Assembly: GCF_003391115.1 (NCBI RefSeq)
Contig: NZ_QTJP01000001.1
Location: 930,001-994,000 of the forward strand
Length of the DNA: 64,000 bases
Reading direction: 5' to 3'
From: Sphingomonas crusticola
Lineage (GTDB): Bacteria > Pseudomonadota > Alphaproteobacteria > Sphingomonadales > Sphingomonadaceae
The notes beneath the pieces were generated by a model. The model saw nothing but the letters and a program-made list of their open reading frames with translations. It did no database searches and was not told where the DNA came from. The position numbers and the translations under genes are program-made. Of this stretch, positions 16,489-25,819 are shown in pieces. Positions within the stretch are counted from its first letter, which is position 1; the number at the start of each line of letters is the position of its first letter.

Positions 16489-17281
16489 CGAACCGCAAGG
16501 TCATGCGATCGCTTTCGCCGATCGCCAGATATTTGGCTCGATCCTGCTCCCCCAGCTGCAAAGACGGCGGCAGCGTCCACACACCCTTCGGCCAATCGGT
16601 CGTGTCCTTGGGATTAGCGTTGATCTCGCTTTCGCCATCCAGCCTGAAGCCCGCGGCGGTGGCAAGGCGTACCACCGTCGACTTTTTGACGTATCCGCTT
16701 GTCTCCTCGCGTCGCGCCGTCGCTCCTTCCGGCAGGCGGTGATCGACGACCCCGAGCACGCCGCCGGGTTTGAGCGCCTTGTAAGCGGCTCGGAAAAAGG
16801 CGAGCGCGACCTTGCCGTCCTTGTCCCCGCCATCCTCCGCCATCAGCAGATTGTGGACGTTCCGGAAGGTCAGCACGCGATCCGCGCTATTGGGAGCGGC
16901 CATGGTCGCGGTGGCAGGATCGAACGTCGTCACGAACGCCGCGGCCCCACCCGGCAGGCCGGCGACCAGCTTGCGCGCATTCTCGGTCGAGCGCGGATCG
17001 TTCGACACTACAGCGACATAACGGCCGTTGCCGGCCAGCAGCGGCATCAGGATGCGCGTATACCAGCCGCCACCGGGGGAATATTCGATCAGCGTCTGGC
17101 CCGGCGCCACGCCAAAGAAATCGAGCGTCTCGGCCGGGTGCCGATAGCGATCGCGCAGGCGCTCTGCGTCCTGCCGGGCCGGATTGGCAATGGCGGCCTG
17201 GATTGCGGCGCCAGGCGCGGCATAGGCCGGGGCAGTAAGTACCACCGACGCGATCAATGTAGCAAAGCTGGCGGTTCGCAT
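16475..17281 (-). CDS. Exported class I SAM-dependent methyltransferase-like protein
   Basis: 268 residues from ATG 17281, which lies 9 bases after AAGG; a second ATG at 17290 is in frame. The N terminus MRTASFATLIASVVLTAPAYA is a Sec signal peptide, so the protein is predicted to be periplasmic. The core has a methyltransferase layout: LIEYSPGGGWYTRIL replaces the usual motif I, and KPGGVLGVVDH resembles motif IV/VI. A SAM-dependent enzyme in the periplasm is puzzling because SAM is cytosolic; the family is nevertheless widespread in proteobacteria. Activity is unproven. Confidence 0.8.
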   Translation of the reverse strand: MRTASFATLIASVVLTAPAYAAPGAAIQAAIANPARQDAERLRDRYRHPAETLDFFGVAPGQTLIEYSPGGGWYTRILMPLLAGNGRYVAVVSNDPRSTENARKLVAGLPGGAAAFVTTFDPATATMAAPNSADRVLTFRNVHNLLMAEDGGDKDGKVALAFFRAAYKALKPGGVLGVVDHRLPEGATARREETSGYVKKSTVVRLATAAGFRLDGESEINANPKDTTDWPKGVWTLPPSLQLGEQDRAKYLAIGESDRMTLRFVKPR

Positions 17282-17383
17282 GCACGGCATCCTTATCTTA
17301 TTGTCAGCGGCCTTGTGCCCGATACGGACGTTTCGTGAAAGGGAGGCTGTGCACGCCCCTGCAGGCTGCTAGAACGGCGCCGC

Positions 17384-20131
17384 ATGCCTTCCAATCATCT
17401 CTATCTCGTCGACGGCTCCGGTTATATTTTCCGGGCTTATCATCGGCTTCCGCCGCTCACCAACAAGCATGGCCAGCCCGCGGGCGCGGTCTATGGCTTC
17501 ACCACCATGATGTGGAAGCTGGTCGAAGACCTGCACGCCGCCGATGGCCCGACCCACATGGCGGTGATCTTCGACGCGTCGTCCAAGACGTTCCGCAACG
17601 ACATGTACGATAAGTACAAGGCGCACCGTCCGCCCCCGCCTGAGGATCTGGTTCCCCAATTCCCGATGATCCGCGACGCCACGCGCGCCTTCTCGCTGCC
17701 CTGCATCGAGGAGGAAGGGCTCGAGGCGGACGACATCATCGCCTGCTACGCCAAGGCGGCGCTGGCGGAGGATTGGAAAGTCACCATCGTCAGCTCCGAC
17801 AAGGATCTGATGCAGCTGATCGAGCCCGGCCGGCTCGATCTGTTCGATACGATGAACAATCGCCGGCTCGGCCGCGAGCATGTGCTGGAGAAGTTCGGAG
17901 TCGAGCCCGAGCAATTGGGCGACGTGCTCGCGCTGATGGGCGACAGCGTCGACAATGTCCCCGGCGTTCCCGGCGTCGGCCCCAAGACCGCGAGCGAGCT
18001 GATCCGCACTTACGGCGATCTCGAAGGCGTGCTTGCCGCCGCGCCCGACATCAAGAAGCCCAAGCTCAGCCAGAGCCTGATCGAACATGCCGACGCGGCC
18101 CGCCTCAGCCGCGAGCTGGTGCGGCTGGTGTGCGATCGCGCGCTGCCGCAGCCGTTGGACGATTTGATCCTCAAGGGCCTGCCCAAGGCGCCACTGCAGG
18201 AATTCCTGACCCACCAAGGCTTCCGCTCGCTGCTGATGAAATTGGGCGGCGACGAAGCCAGCGCGGCGCTGCCTGCGCGGGTCGCGGACGCGGTCCCGTT
18301 CGTCCACACGGATTATGAGACGGTCACGACCGAGCCCGATCTCGATCGCTGGATCGCACAGGCTTATGCGGCCGGCGTCGTCGCGATAGATACCGAGACC
18401 GACCATATCGATTGCATCCGCGCCAATCTGGTCGGGGTCAGCCTCGCCACCGCCCCCGGCAAGGCCTGCTATATCCCGGTTGGCCATGGCCGCGCCGGCG
18501 AGGATCTGTGGACCGAACGGCCGGAGCAATTGCCCCATCCGCTGGTGCTGGCCAGGCTCAAGCCATTGCTGGAGGACCCGGCAATCCTCAAGATCGGGCA
18601 GAACCTCAAATATGACCTGATCATGTTCCGCCGCAGCGGCATCGACGTCACGCCCTATGACGACACGATGCTGCTGTCCTACGATCTCGACGCGGGGCTC
18701 GGTAGCCACGGCATGAGCGATCTTGCCAAACGTCACCTCGATCATGCCTGCATCGAGTTCAAGGATGTGTGCGGCAGCGGTAAGAACCAAGTCAGCTTCG
18801 ATCTCGTGCCGCTCGACCGGGCGACGGAATATGCCGCCGAGGATGCCGACGTCACCCTGCGACTGTGGCACCGGCTCAAGCCGCGGCTGGTGCCGGAGCA
18901 GGCCAATCGCGTCTACGAATTGGTCGATCGCCCGCTCGTCCCGGTGGTGGCGGAGATGGAGCGCGCCGGCATCCTGGTCGATCGCGGCGAGCTGCATCGC
19001 CTCTCGACCGAGTTCGGCGAGGAGATTATCCGGCTCGAAGCGAAGGTTCACGAAGCCGCGGGCGGTCCGTTCACGATCGGCAGCCCCAAGCAATTGGGCG
19101 AGGTCCTGTTCGACCGGCTCGGCCTGGCCGGCGGCCGCAAGGGCAAGACCGGCGTCTACTCGACCGACGTGAACGAACTCGAACGGCTTGCCGCCGACGG
19201 CGTCGAGGTCGCCCGGCTGGTGCTCGACTGGCGCCAGCTATCCAAGCTCAAGTCAACCTATACCGATGCGCTGCAGCAGCAGATCAACCCCGCCACCGAC
19301 CGCGTCCACACCTGCTTCAGCCTTGCCATCGCCCAGACCGGGCGCCTGTCCTCGACCGATCCCAACCTCCAGAACATCCCGATCCGCAGCGAGCATGGTC
19401 GGCGCATCCGCCACGCTTTCGTCGCACCTCCGAGCCACGTCCTGCTCGCGGCCGATTATTCGCAGATCGAGCTTCGCCTGGCGGCGCACATGGCCGACGT
19501 GCCGCAATTGCGCGAGGCGTTCGCACAGGGGCAGGACATACATAGCCTGACCGCCGAGGAATTGTTCGGCGTGGTCGACCGCGACACGCGCGGCAAAGCC
19601 AAGACGATCAACTTCGCCATCCTCTACGGCATCTCCTCATGGGGCCTTGCTGGGCGGCTAGGGGTCGACCGCGCCGAGGCGCAGGCGATCATCGACCGCT
19701 ATTTCGAGCGTTTCCCGGGAGTGAAAAATTACATGGCCGAGACCATCAACCAGCTGCGCGAGAAAGGGTTCGTCACCACCCTGTTCGGGCGCAAGACCCA
19801 CCTCCCGGGCATCAAGGGCAAGACCGTCGGCGAGCGCCAGAGCGCCGAACGCCAGGCGATCAACGCCCCGATCCAGGGTACTAGCGCCGACATCATCAAG
19901 CGGGCGATGGTGCGCATGGACCCGGCCTTGGAGGCGGCAGGCTTGGGCCATGTGCGCATGCTGCTCCAGGTTCATGACGAACTGGTATTCGAACTGCCCG
20001 AGGAGGATGTCGCGGCGGCCAAGCCGGTGATCGAACGCGTCATGGCCGACGCCGCCGGGCCGCACGTCACCTTGTCGGTGCCGCTCGGCATCGAGATCGG
20101 CACCGGCCGCAGCTGGGGCGACGCGCATTGA
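17384..20131 (+). CDS. polA: DNA polymerase I
   Basis: 915 residues, full length, with three domains. The N-terminal 5' nuclease (about 1-290) shows LVDGSGYIFRAYH and GDSVDNVPGVPGVGPKTA. The proofreading 3'-5' exonuclease (about 310-500) keeps AIDTETD, so proofreading should be active. The polymerase domain carries motif A ADYSQIELR (near 690), motif B KTINFAILYG (near 740) and motif C QVHDELVFELPE (near 863). Functions in repair and Okazaki fragment processing. The TGA stop overlaps a TTG start of the next gene, an unusual coupling. Confidence 0.96.
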   Translation: MPSNHLYLVDGSGYIFRAYHRLPPLTNKHGQPAGAVYGFTTMMWKLVEDLHAADGPTHMAVIFDASSKTFRNDMYDKYKAHRPPPPEDLVPQFPMIRDATRAFSLPCIEEEGLEADDIIACYAKAALAEDWKVTIVSSDKDLMQLIEPGRLDLFDTMNNRRLGREHVLEKFGVEPEQLGDVLALMGDSVDNVPGVPGVGPKTASELIRTYGDLEGVLAAAPDIKKPKLSQSLIEHADAARLSRELVRLVCDRALPQPLDDLILKGLPKAPLQEFLTHQGFRSLLMKLGGDEASAALPARVADAVPFVHTDYETVTTEPDLDRWIAQAYAAGVVAIDTETDHIDCIRANLVGVSLATAPGKACYIPVGHGRAGEDLWTERPEQLPHPLVLARLKPLLEDPAILKIGQNLKYDLIMFRRSGIDVTPYDDTMLLSYDLDAGLGSHGMSDLAKRHLDHACIEFKDVCGSGKNQVSFDLVPLDRATEYAAEDADVTLRLWHRLKPRLVPEQANRVYELVDRPLVPVVAEMERAGILVDRGELHRLSTEFGEEIIRLEAKVHEAAGGPFTIGSPKQLGEVLFDRLGLAGGRKGKTGVYSTDVNELERLAADGVEVARLVLDWRQLSKLKSTYTDALQQQINPATDRVHTCFSLAIAQTGRLSSTDPNLQNIPIRSEHGRRIRHAFVAPPSHVLLAADYSQIELRLAAHMADVPQLREAFAQGQDIHSLTAEELFGVVDRDTRGKAKTINFAILYGISSWGLAGRLGVDRAEAQAIIDRYFERFPGVKNYMAETINQLREKGFVTTLFGRKTHLPGIKGKTVGERQSAERQAINAPIQGTSADIIKRAMVRMDPALEAAGLGHVRMLLQVHDELVFELPEEDVAAAKPVIERVMADAAGPHVTLSVPLGIEIGTGRSWGDAH

Positions 20132-20913
20132 GCCGCGTCCGCGCAGTTTGGGCCGCGTGCCTGATCGCGGCATTATCCGGCGCGGCTTGGTCGCCCGCCG
20201 TCGCGCGGACGGCGATGCGCATTCCGATCGCGCAGGCGCAGACTATGCCTCCAGCCGCGCTCGCGGATCTGGTTCTCGGCAAGAGCCGGCCGAAGATCGT
20301 CGCCGCGCGCCCGGCCTTATTCGCCGACCCCACCCCAGGCCGTGCCCAGCTGACGGACATGATCGAGTTTGCAGAGGCGCCGCGCCGCACGGCTTTTGCC
20401 GAATTATGCTCATTGCGCGTGATCACGATGGTCTTTGACCATCGCACCTCGAAAACGGAGCGGGTGGACGGACTTTATTTCAGGCGAACCCCGGCGGGTG
20501 CCGCGCAGGCCTGCCCCGCCGACCATCTGCTCCCAGTGGAAACATCGGGATATTTCGAGGTGCGCAACCAGACCGGCACGGACCCGTCGCCGGCCGAAGT
20601 GCATTTCGCCGTCGCCGCGCTCGATCGTGCGGCACGCGGGGCGGCGCGCATCGACTGCGACGACGCAGCCTCGCCGGCGAAATTCTGCGCGCGCAAGACG
20701 GAGCTGCTTCTTCCCGATCCCCTGCCGGGCATGAACGGGGTCGATCTGGGGCGGTGCGGCGTGAAGGGCGCCTTTGTTTGTGTCGCGATCGACCGGACGG
20801 ACGGCCGTGGAACGTTCGTGCGGGAAGAATTGGCAACCGACGCTTCTTCGATCGATGCGACGGCCTTCTCGATACCGCTCGTCAAGCTTTCGAGCGGGCT
20901 CGCTTCGCGGTGA
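20128..20913 (+). CDS. Hypothetical exported protein
   Basis: 261 residues beginning with TTG at 20128, overlapping the polA stop (TTGA). The first 26 residues (SRVRAVWAACLIAALSGAAW then an A-x-A site) look like a Sec signal peptide. Six to seven cysteines after the signal (for example in ELCSL, AQACPAD, RIDCDD, AKFCARK, RCGVKGAFVCVAI) suggest disulfide bonds in the periplasm. I recognise no family. The alternative ATG at 20215 would remove the signal. The stop overlaps the following flippase start (GTGA). Confidence 0.65.
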   Translation: MSRVRAVWAACLIAALSGAAWSPAVARTAMRIPIAQAQTMPPAALADLVLGKSRPKIVAARPALFADPTPGRAQLTDMIEFAEAPRRTAFAELCSLRVITMVFDHRTSKTERVDGLYFRRTPAGAAQACPADHLLPVETSGYFEVRNQTGTDPSPAEVHFAVAALDRAARGAARIDCDDAASPAKFCARKTELLLPDPLPGMNGVDLGRCGVKGAFVCVAIDRTDGRGTFVREELATDASSIDATAFSIPLVKLSSGLASR

Positions 20914-22460
20914 GCGGCGCGAAGGCGATCGACGCAACGGGTCCGGGCGATATCGAGACGCTGGCCAAGGGCGGGCGGACTAATTTCTTGGGTTTCCTGC
21001 TGCGCCTGGCGGCACGTCTGCCGTTCCTGTTCATCGCCGGGCGCTGGTACGGCGCCGACGCGCTCGGCCGTTTTGCCTATGCCACGATCATCGTCGAATT
21101 TGCCGGCCAGCTCGCGACCATGGGGCTTAAGCGCGGGCTCGCGCAGCAGCTTGCCAACACCAAACGCGATCCGAGCTCGGTCGTGTGGGACGGACTGCTG
21201 GTCGGCATGATCGCGTCGGTCATTGCCGCCGGCGTGCTGATGGCGATGCCGCAACTGATGTTCCCCAATAGCGAGATCAACCACCGCGACTATCTGTTGC
21301 CGCTGACCATCTTCGGCTGGGCGGGATCGGACATCGCACTCGCCGCGCTCGCCTATCGCGGCGATATCGGCGCGACCCTGAAGGCACGCTCGCTGATCGA
21401 GCCATGGGTGATCAGCATCGCCGCCTTCGGCCTTGCCTGGTATTCGCTGCGCGACGGATTGATCATGGCCTATGCCATCTCGGCCGCGGCGGCGTTCGCC
21501 GCCTCGCTTTACCCGTTGCTCCGGACCTATGGCCGCCCGCGCGGCTGGCGGCCCGAGCCGATCCAATTGTCGCGCACCGCGCTCAAGAATCTGCCGCTGG
21601 CGGGCGCGGACGCGATCGAATGGGGCTCGCGCCGGCTCGATATCGCCATGCTCGGCCTGTTCTTCGCGCCCGCGATCGTCGGCATCTATTATGTGGCGCA
21701 ACAGGTCGCGAGCCTGCCGCAAAAGCTCAAGACCAGCTTCGATCCGATCCTGGGGCCGGTCATCACCCAGAATCTGGCCGAAGATAATAAGAAGGCCGTC
21801 GCCAAGCAGGTCCGCCAGGTCGGCTTCTGGATCATCGCCGCCCAAATCGGCATCGCGCTGGCGCTGTCGATCCCCGGCAAGGCCGTGATGGGTCTGGTCG
21901 GGCCGAGCTTCGTCGGCGGCACGGGAGCGCTCGCCGTCCTGCTGGCCGCGGAGGCGATCGCCGCGACCGCAGTTGTGAGCGAAGCGGCTCTGATCTACGT
22001 CGCGCCTTGGCGTAACCTTGCCATATCGGTCGCCATGATCGTGCTCCAGGCGGCTTTGTCGGTCGCCTTCGTCTACCTGCTACGGGCGCTTCTCCCTGCC
22101 CTGGCGGACGCCGGCTGGGTCAAGCCCCGGCCCGACCCGCGCGAGGACGCGATCGCCGCCGCCGGCCCGGCAATCGCGCTGATGGTCGGGCTTGGCCTGG
22201 CTGCGATCGCCAAGGCCTTGCTGCTGCGCCGGATGCTCGGCGCACGCGTCAACGGCTGGCGCTGGTCGCTGATCTGGGCCGCGCTGATCGCGGGCACGCT
22301 CGGCTGGGGCGTGACCCGCCTGCCGCACAGTTTCGAGTGGTTCGAGCTGGTGGTCGGCGTACCTTTGATCCTTGGCACATTCGGCGCGATCATCTGGTTC
22401 AAGGGTTTCAACCAGGACGACCGCGCCCTTTTCCGCAGCCACGAGGCGGCGGCGACCTAG
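20910..22460 (+). CDS. Polysaccharide flippase / O-antigen translocase-like membrane protein
   Basis: 516 residues beginning with GTG at 20910 that overlaps the preceding TGA. About 12-14 hydrophobic segments are spread along the protein, with the layout of the MATE/MOP superfamily polysaccharide transporters (Wzx-like), expected to flip lipid-linked glycans across the inner membrane. Upstream in-frame codons to 20754 are antisense/out-of-frame coding of the preceding gene and were excluded. No glycosyltransferases are adjacent. Assignment rests on topology and the N-terminal KGGRTNFLGFLLRLAARLPF type motif. Confidence 0.75.
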   Translation: MSGAKAIDATGPGDIETLAKGGRTNFLGFLLRLAARLPFLFIAGRWYGADALGRFAYATIIVEFAGQLATMGLKRGLAQQLANTKRDPSSVVWDGLLVGMIASVIAAGVLMAMPQLMFPNSEINHRDYLLPLTIFGWAGSDIALAALAYRGDIGATLKARSLIEPWVISIAAFGLAWYSLRDGLIMAYAISAAAAFAASLYPLLRTYGRPRGWRPEPIQLSRTALKNLPLAGADAIEWGSRRLDIAMLGLFFAPAIVGIYYVAQQVASLPQKLKTSFDPILGPVITQNLAEDNKKAVAKQVRQVGFWIIAAQIGIALALSIPGKAVMGLVGPSFVGGTGALAVLLAAEAIAATAVVSEAALIYVAPWRNLAISVAMIVLQAALSVAFVYLLRALLPALADAGWVKPRPDPREDAIAAAGPAIALMVGLGLAAIAKALLLRRMLGARVNGWRWSLIWAALIAGTLGWGVTRLPHSFEWFELVVGVPLILGTFGAIIWFKGFNQDDRALFRSHEAAAT

Positions 22461-22486
22461 CCAAACCCGCCTGTTACCTAGCCAGA

Positions 22487-22591
22487 CCCGCTCATCCTGA
22501 GTAGGCAGTAAGCCAGACGAAGTGCCGTATCGAAGGACGCTCCCTCGAGACGAGGCTTCGGCAAGCTCAGCCTCTCCTCAGGATGAGCGGG
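22487..22591. repeat. Intergenic hairpin repeat, copy 1 (inverted relative to copy 2)
   Basis: 105 bases bounded by CCCGCTCATCCTGAG (22487-22501) and its exact complement CTCAGGATGAGCGGG (22577-22591). The inner part contains GACGAGGCTTCGGCAAGCTC. The reverse complement of the element at 23826-23927 aligns with it along most of its length, so the two copies face each other across the UbiH-type gene. This is the type of sphingomonad intergenic dyad with TCATCCTGAG ends. Confidence 0.85.
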
Positions 22592-22600
22592 AAGGATGCA

Positions 22601-23818
22601 GTGCATAACGCAGATATCATCATCCTCGGCGGCGGCTTAGTCGGCCTGACGCTCGCGCTCGCGCTTGACGCGCATGGCCTGTCCAGCGTCGTGATCGATC
22701 CGGCCGAGCCTGCGGACGTGCTCGCGCGCGGCTTCGACGGGCGCGCCTCCGCCGTGGCAAGCGCCAGTCACCATATGTTGGATGCGATCGGCATTGGTGC
22801 GCGCCTCGCCGGTCAGGGATGCCCGATCCACAGCATCAAGGTCAGCGACGGCCTCACGCCCCGCGCCCTGCTCTTCGACGCCGATCCGGCGTCAGGCCCG
22901 CTGGGTGTGATGTACGAGAACCGGCTGCTGCGGCGGACCTTGCATGCCGCGGCGTCCGAAGTCGCCAACATCAACTTACTGATGCCTGCCCGGCCGGCGA
23001 CGGTCGAGCGCGATGCGGTGTCGGCACGCGTCACGATCGACGACGGCCGCGTCTTCACCGCGGCGCTGCTGATCGGCGCCGAGGGGCGCAATTCGCCGAC
23101 GCGCGCCGCCGCCGGGATCAAGGTCGCGCGCTGGAGCTATGATCACACCGCGATCATCGCCACGCTCGGCCATGCCCGGCCGCACACCGGGATCGCCCAT
23201 GAAATCTTCTATCCGAGCGGCCCGTTCGCCTTGCTGCCGATGCTGGACGATCAGGAGGGTCCGCGCTCGGCGATCGTGTGGACGGTGGCCGCCGAGCATG
23301 GCGCGGCCATGCTCGGCCTGCCCGATCGCGCTTTCCTCGCCGAGGCGGAAAAACGGATGGGCGGCATGCTGGGGCCGCTGCGTTCGGTCAGCCCGCGTTC
23401 TTCCTATCCGCTCGGCTTCCACCATACCGCGCGCATCACCGCCGAGCGGCTCGCGCTGATCGGGGATGCCGCGCATGGCATCCACCCGATTGCGGGCCAG
23501 GGCCTCAACCTTGGCTTCCGCGATGTCGCGGCACTCGCCGAGGTGCTGGTCGAAGGTGCCAGGCTGGGGCTCGATCTCGGCGACGCGCAATTGCTGGCGC
23601 GTTACGAGCGCTGGCGCGCGCTCGACAGCTTCCTCGTCGCTGCCACGACCGACGGCCTCACCCGCCTGTTCGGCCTGCCTGGCAAGGCTCCGCGTGCGAT
23701 ACGGCGCTTCGGGCTCGACATGGTGGGACGCATCCCCCCGCTCAAACGCGCCTTCATGGCCGAAGCGCGCGGCGAATCCGGTGCCCTGCCGAAATTGCTG
23801 CAGGGGTTGGAAGTTTAG
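22601..23818 (+). CDS. UbiH/UbiF/COQ6-family FAD-dependent monooxygenase
   Basis: Aromatic-ring hydroxylase expected to act in ubiquinone synthesis at the membrane. 405 residues from GTG 22601, preceded at 22591-22596 by GAAGGA. An in-frame ATG at 22583 is formed by the end of the repeat and has no ribosome binding site. Motifs: IIILGGGLVGLTLA (FAD-binding GxGxxG), DGRASAVA, GAEGRNSPTR and GDAAHGIHPIAGQGLNLGFRD (about 288-308), the UbiH-family signature. Which ring position it hydroxylates cannot be decided. It stands alone between two inverted repeat copies. Confidence 0.88.
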   Translation: MHNADIIILGGGLVGLTLALALDAHGLSSVVIDPAEPADVLARGFDGRASAVASASHHMLDAIGIGARLAGQGCPIHSIKVSDGLTPRALLFDADPASGPLGVMYENRLLRRTLHAAASEVANINLLMPARPATVERDAVSARVTIDDGRVFTAALLIGAEGRNSPTRAAAGIKVARWSYDHTAIIATLGHARPHTGIAHEIFYPSGPFALLPMLDDQEGPRSAIVWTVAAEHGAAMLGLPDRAFLAEAEKRMGGMLGPLRSVSPRSSYPLGFHHTARITAERLALIGDAAHGIHPIAGQGLNLGFRDVAALAEVLVEGARLGLDLGDAQLLARYERWRALDSFLVAATTDGLTRLFGLPGKAPRAIRRFGLDMVGRIPPLKRAFMAEARGESGALPKLLQGLEV

Positions 23819-23825
23819 CCCATTA

Positions 23826-23927
23826 CCCGCTCATCCTGAAGAGAGGCTGAGCTTGCCGAAGCCTCGTCTTGAAGGATCCTTCGATACGCCACTTCGACAA
23901 GCTCAGTGGCTACTCAGGATGAGCGGG
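23826..23927. repeat. Intergenic hairpin repeat, copy 2
   Basis: About 102 bases, bounded by CCCGCTCATCCTGA (23826-23839) and CTCAGGATGAGCGGG (23913-23927). It includes two internal arms, GAGGCTGAGCTTGCCGAAGC and CCACTTCGACAAGCTCAGTGG. It lies 7 bases after the monooxygenase stop and 9 bases before the end of the convergent Lon-N gene, where it may also serve as a two-way transcript end. Confidence 0.85.
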
Positions 23928-23936
23928 TAAGTACAG

Positions 23937-24569
23937 TTATTGCAATGTGATCCCGTCGCCGTCGCCCGCGGCGGAGAAGCGCAGCAACTCCGCCAGCAGG
24001 TCGGCGCGCACTTCCAGATTGGCCGCCTCCAGCAACGCCTGCTTGGCGGCGACGTCGAACGGAATCACCTGCGCCAGCCCGTTGACGAGCGATTGGTCGT
24101 CCAGCCGCGCCACCTGATCCCAGTCGATGTTATAGCCCTTGGCCTCGGCAAAGCGCCGCGCTTCCTGCTCGATCCCCGCGCGGGCCGCGCTCGCCAGCAC
24201 CAGCTCGTCGCCGGCATCTTCGCCGAAGCTTTCGAGATCGGCCTGGATCTGGCGAAAGGGTGTGGTGACATCCAGCTCGCGCAACAGCCGAAACCGCGAC
24301 TGCCCTTCGAGGATCAGGTTGAAGCGGCCGTCGGGCAGCGCCTCGACATGGCCGATCTTGCCGACGCACCCCACGTCGAACAAGGCGGGATGCTCCTCGC
24401 TCTCGCCCGGCAGCGGCTGGATCATTGCGATCTGCCGGTCGCGGGCCAGCGCGTCGCTGACCAGCGCACGATAGCGCGGCTCGAAGATGTGCAACGGCAG
24501 ATAGGCCCCCGGCAGCAGCAGCGCGCCGCTGAGCGGAAAAATCGAAAGGCGGGTGCCAGTCTTGAGCAT
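23937..24569 (-). CDS. Lon N-terminal-domain (LON substrate-binding) protein
   Basis: 210 residues from ATG 24569, which overlaps the stop of the upstream thioredoxin gene (TGATG). FPLSGALLLPGAYLPLHIFEPRYRALV is the opening of the LON substrate-binding domain (longest part quoted is the conserved LPLHIFEPRYR), and the domain runs to the end without ATPase or protease parts. Stand-alone Lon-N proteins are common in alphaproteobacteria; their role is not settled, but they are thought to bind unfolded polypeptide. Coupling to the CnoX-type chaperone gene supports a proteostasis role. Confidence 0.85.
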   Translation of the reverse strand: MLKTGTRLSIFPLSGALLLPGAYLPLHIFEPRYRALVSDALARDRQIAMIQPLPGESEEHPALFDVGCVGKIGHVEALPDGRFNLILEGQSRFRLLRELDVTTPFRQIQADLESFGEDAGDELVLASAARAGIEQEARRFAEAKGYNIDWDQVARLDDQSLVNGLAQVIPFDVAAKQALLEAANLEVRADLLAELLRFSAAGDGDGITLQ

Positions 24570-25480
24570 CAGCCGAACAGAACCGCGGAGAGCTTGCGCC
24601 GCGCGGCTGCAACCCATGGATCCTCAAGCCCCGTAGCCTCGAACAGGGTCAACAATCGCTTGCGCGCGGCGCTCTCATTCCATTCGCGATCGCGTTCGAT
24701 CGAGCCGAGCAGCAGCTCCGCCGCGCCATCGCGGTCGCCGCTCGCCATCAGCCCGCCGGCAAGTTCGTAGCGCGCGTCCTGATCGTCGGGATCGGCCGCA
24801 ACCCTGGCCTTGAGCCCGGCAAGATCGTCGACCGGCCCTGCTTCGTCGGCCAAGGCCAGCGCCGCTTTGGCCCGCGCAATGCCGGCGTCCCTGGCCTTGT
24901 CGTCGGGCACCGCTTCCAGCACCGCGCGCGCCTCGTTCTTGCGGCCGGCTGCGAGCAAGGCGCGCGCGTGGCCGGCAATCACCTGCAAATCCTCCGGCGC
25001 CATTTCAACGAGCTGGGCAAAGATCGACACCGCGCGCTCGGCATCTCCCGCCTCCAGCACCTCCTCGCCCATCGCGATCAGCGGGGCGATGTCCTGGTGG
25101 GCCGCATCGTCGGCACCGCGGATCGGAAGCTGGCGCAATATATCGTCCAGCATCTTGCTGACCTGGCTCTCGGTCCGTGCCGGGGTCAGGTCGGCGACCA
25201 GCTGGCCCTGGAAAATGGCGTAGACGGTCGGGATGGATTGAACGCGAAATTGCGCCGCGATCATCTTCTGCTCGTCGACGTTGATCTTGACGAGCTTGAC
25301 GCCCTTGCCCGCATAAGTGGCCGCGACCTTTTCCAGGACCGGCGTCAGCTGCTTGCACGGCCCGCACCATTCCGCCCAGAAATCGAGGATGACGAGCGCA
25401 TCCATCGACGGCTCGATCACGTCGCGCTTGAATGCCTCGATCGCCTCGCGCTCCGCCGCGCTCATTCCCAACGTCGCCAA
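24569..25480 (-). CDS. CnoX/YbbN-type thioredoxin-TPR protein
   Basis: 303 residues. An N-terminal thioredoxin domain (about 12-115) with the active-site motif EWCGPCK (Cys39, Cys42) is followed by a helical tetratricopeptide-like region (about 130-300), the layout of E. coli CnoX (YbbN), a chaperedoxin that protects proteins from oxidation and hands them to folding machinery. E. coli CnoX has SxxC and lacks redox activity; here both cysteines remain. The start is TTG at 25480 with GGAGA 8-12 bases upstream; ATG 25465 is an alternative. Confidence 0.85.
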   Translation of the reverse strand: MATLGMSAAEREAIEAFKRDVIEPSMDALVILDFWAEWCGPCKQLTPVLEKVAATYAGKGVKLVKINVDEQKMIAAQFRVQSIPTVYAIFQGQLVADLTPARTESQVSKMLDDILRQLPIRGADDAAHQDIAPLIAMGEEVLEAGDAERAVSIFAQLVEMAPEDLQVIAGHARALLAAGRKNEARAVLEAVPDDKARDAGIARAKAALALADEAGPVDDLAGLKARVAADPDDQDARYELAGGLMASGDRDGAAELLLGSIERDREWNESAARKRLLTLFEATGLEDPWVAAARRKLSAVLFG

Positions 25481-25665
25481 GTGTGTATCTCCAGATTGAT
25501 CGCAGGCTTATGTGGGCCCTTCGCGCAGTCGCACAAGCCCGAAAGCCGCATCGTCATGGCGGCAGGAAAGCGCGACGGCCAATGGCGCTTGGGGGTTGCG
25601 GCACCGCAAAACGGTTGCTAACAGCCGCCCCTCACCCCCGGGGTCTCTTCCCCGGATGCACGCGA

Positions 25666-25740
<75 letters not shown>

Positions 25741-25819
25741 GTTCTCATGGGTCGATCTGGGTTTTCCCAGCGGCCGGCGGCCATGACAATTCCGATCGTT
25801 GATGCCTCTGCGCGGCCAG

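Noticed and set aside
17369-19093. Open frame of 574 codons on the minus strand opposite polA
   Set aside because: The plus strand encodes an intact polA; the antisense frame has no recognisable domain.
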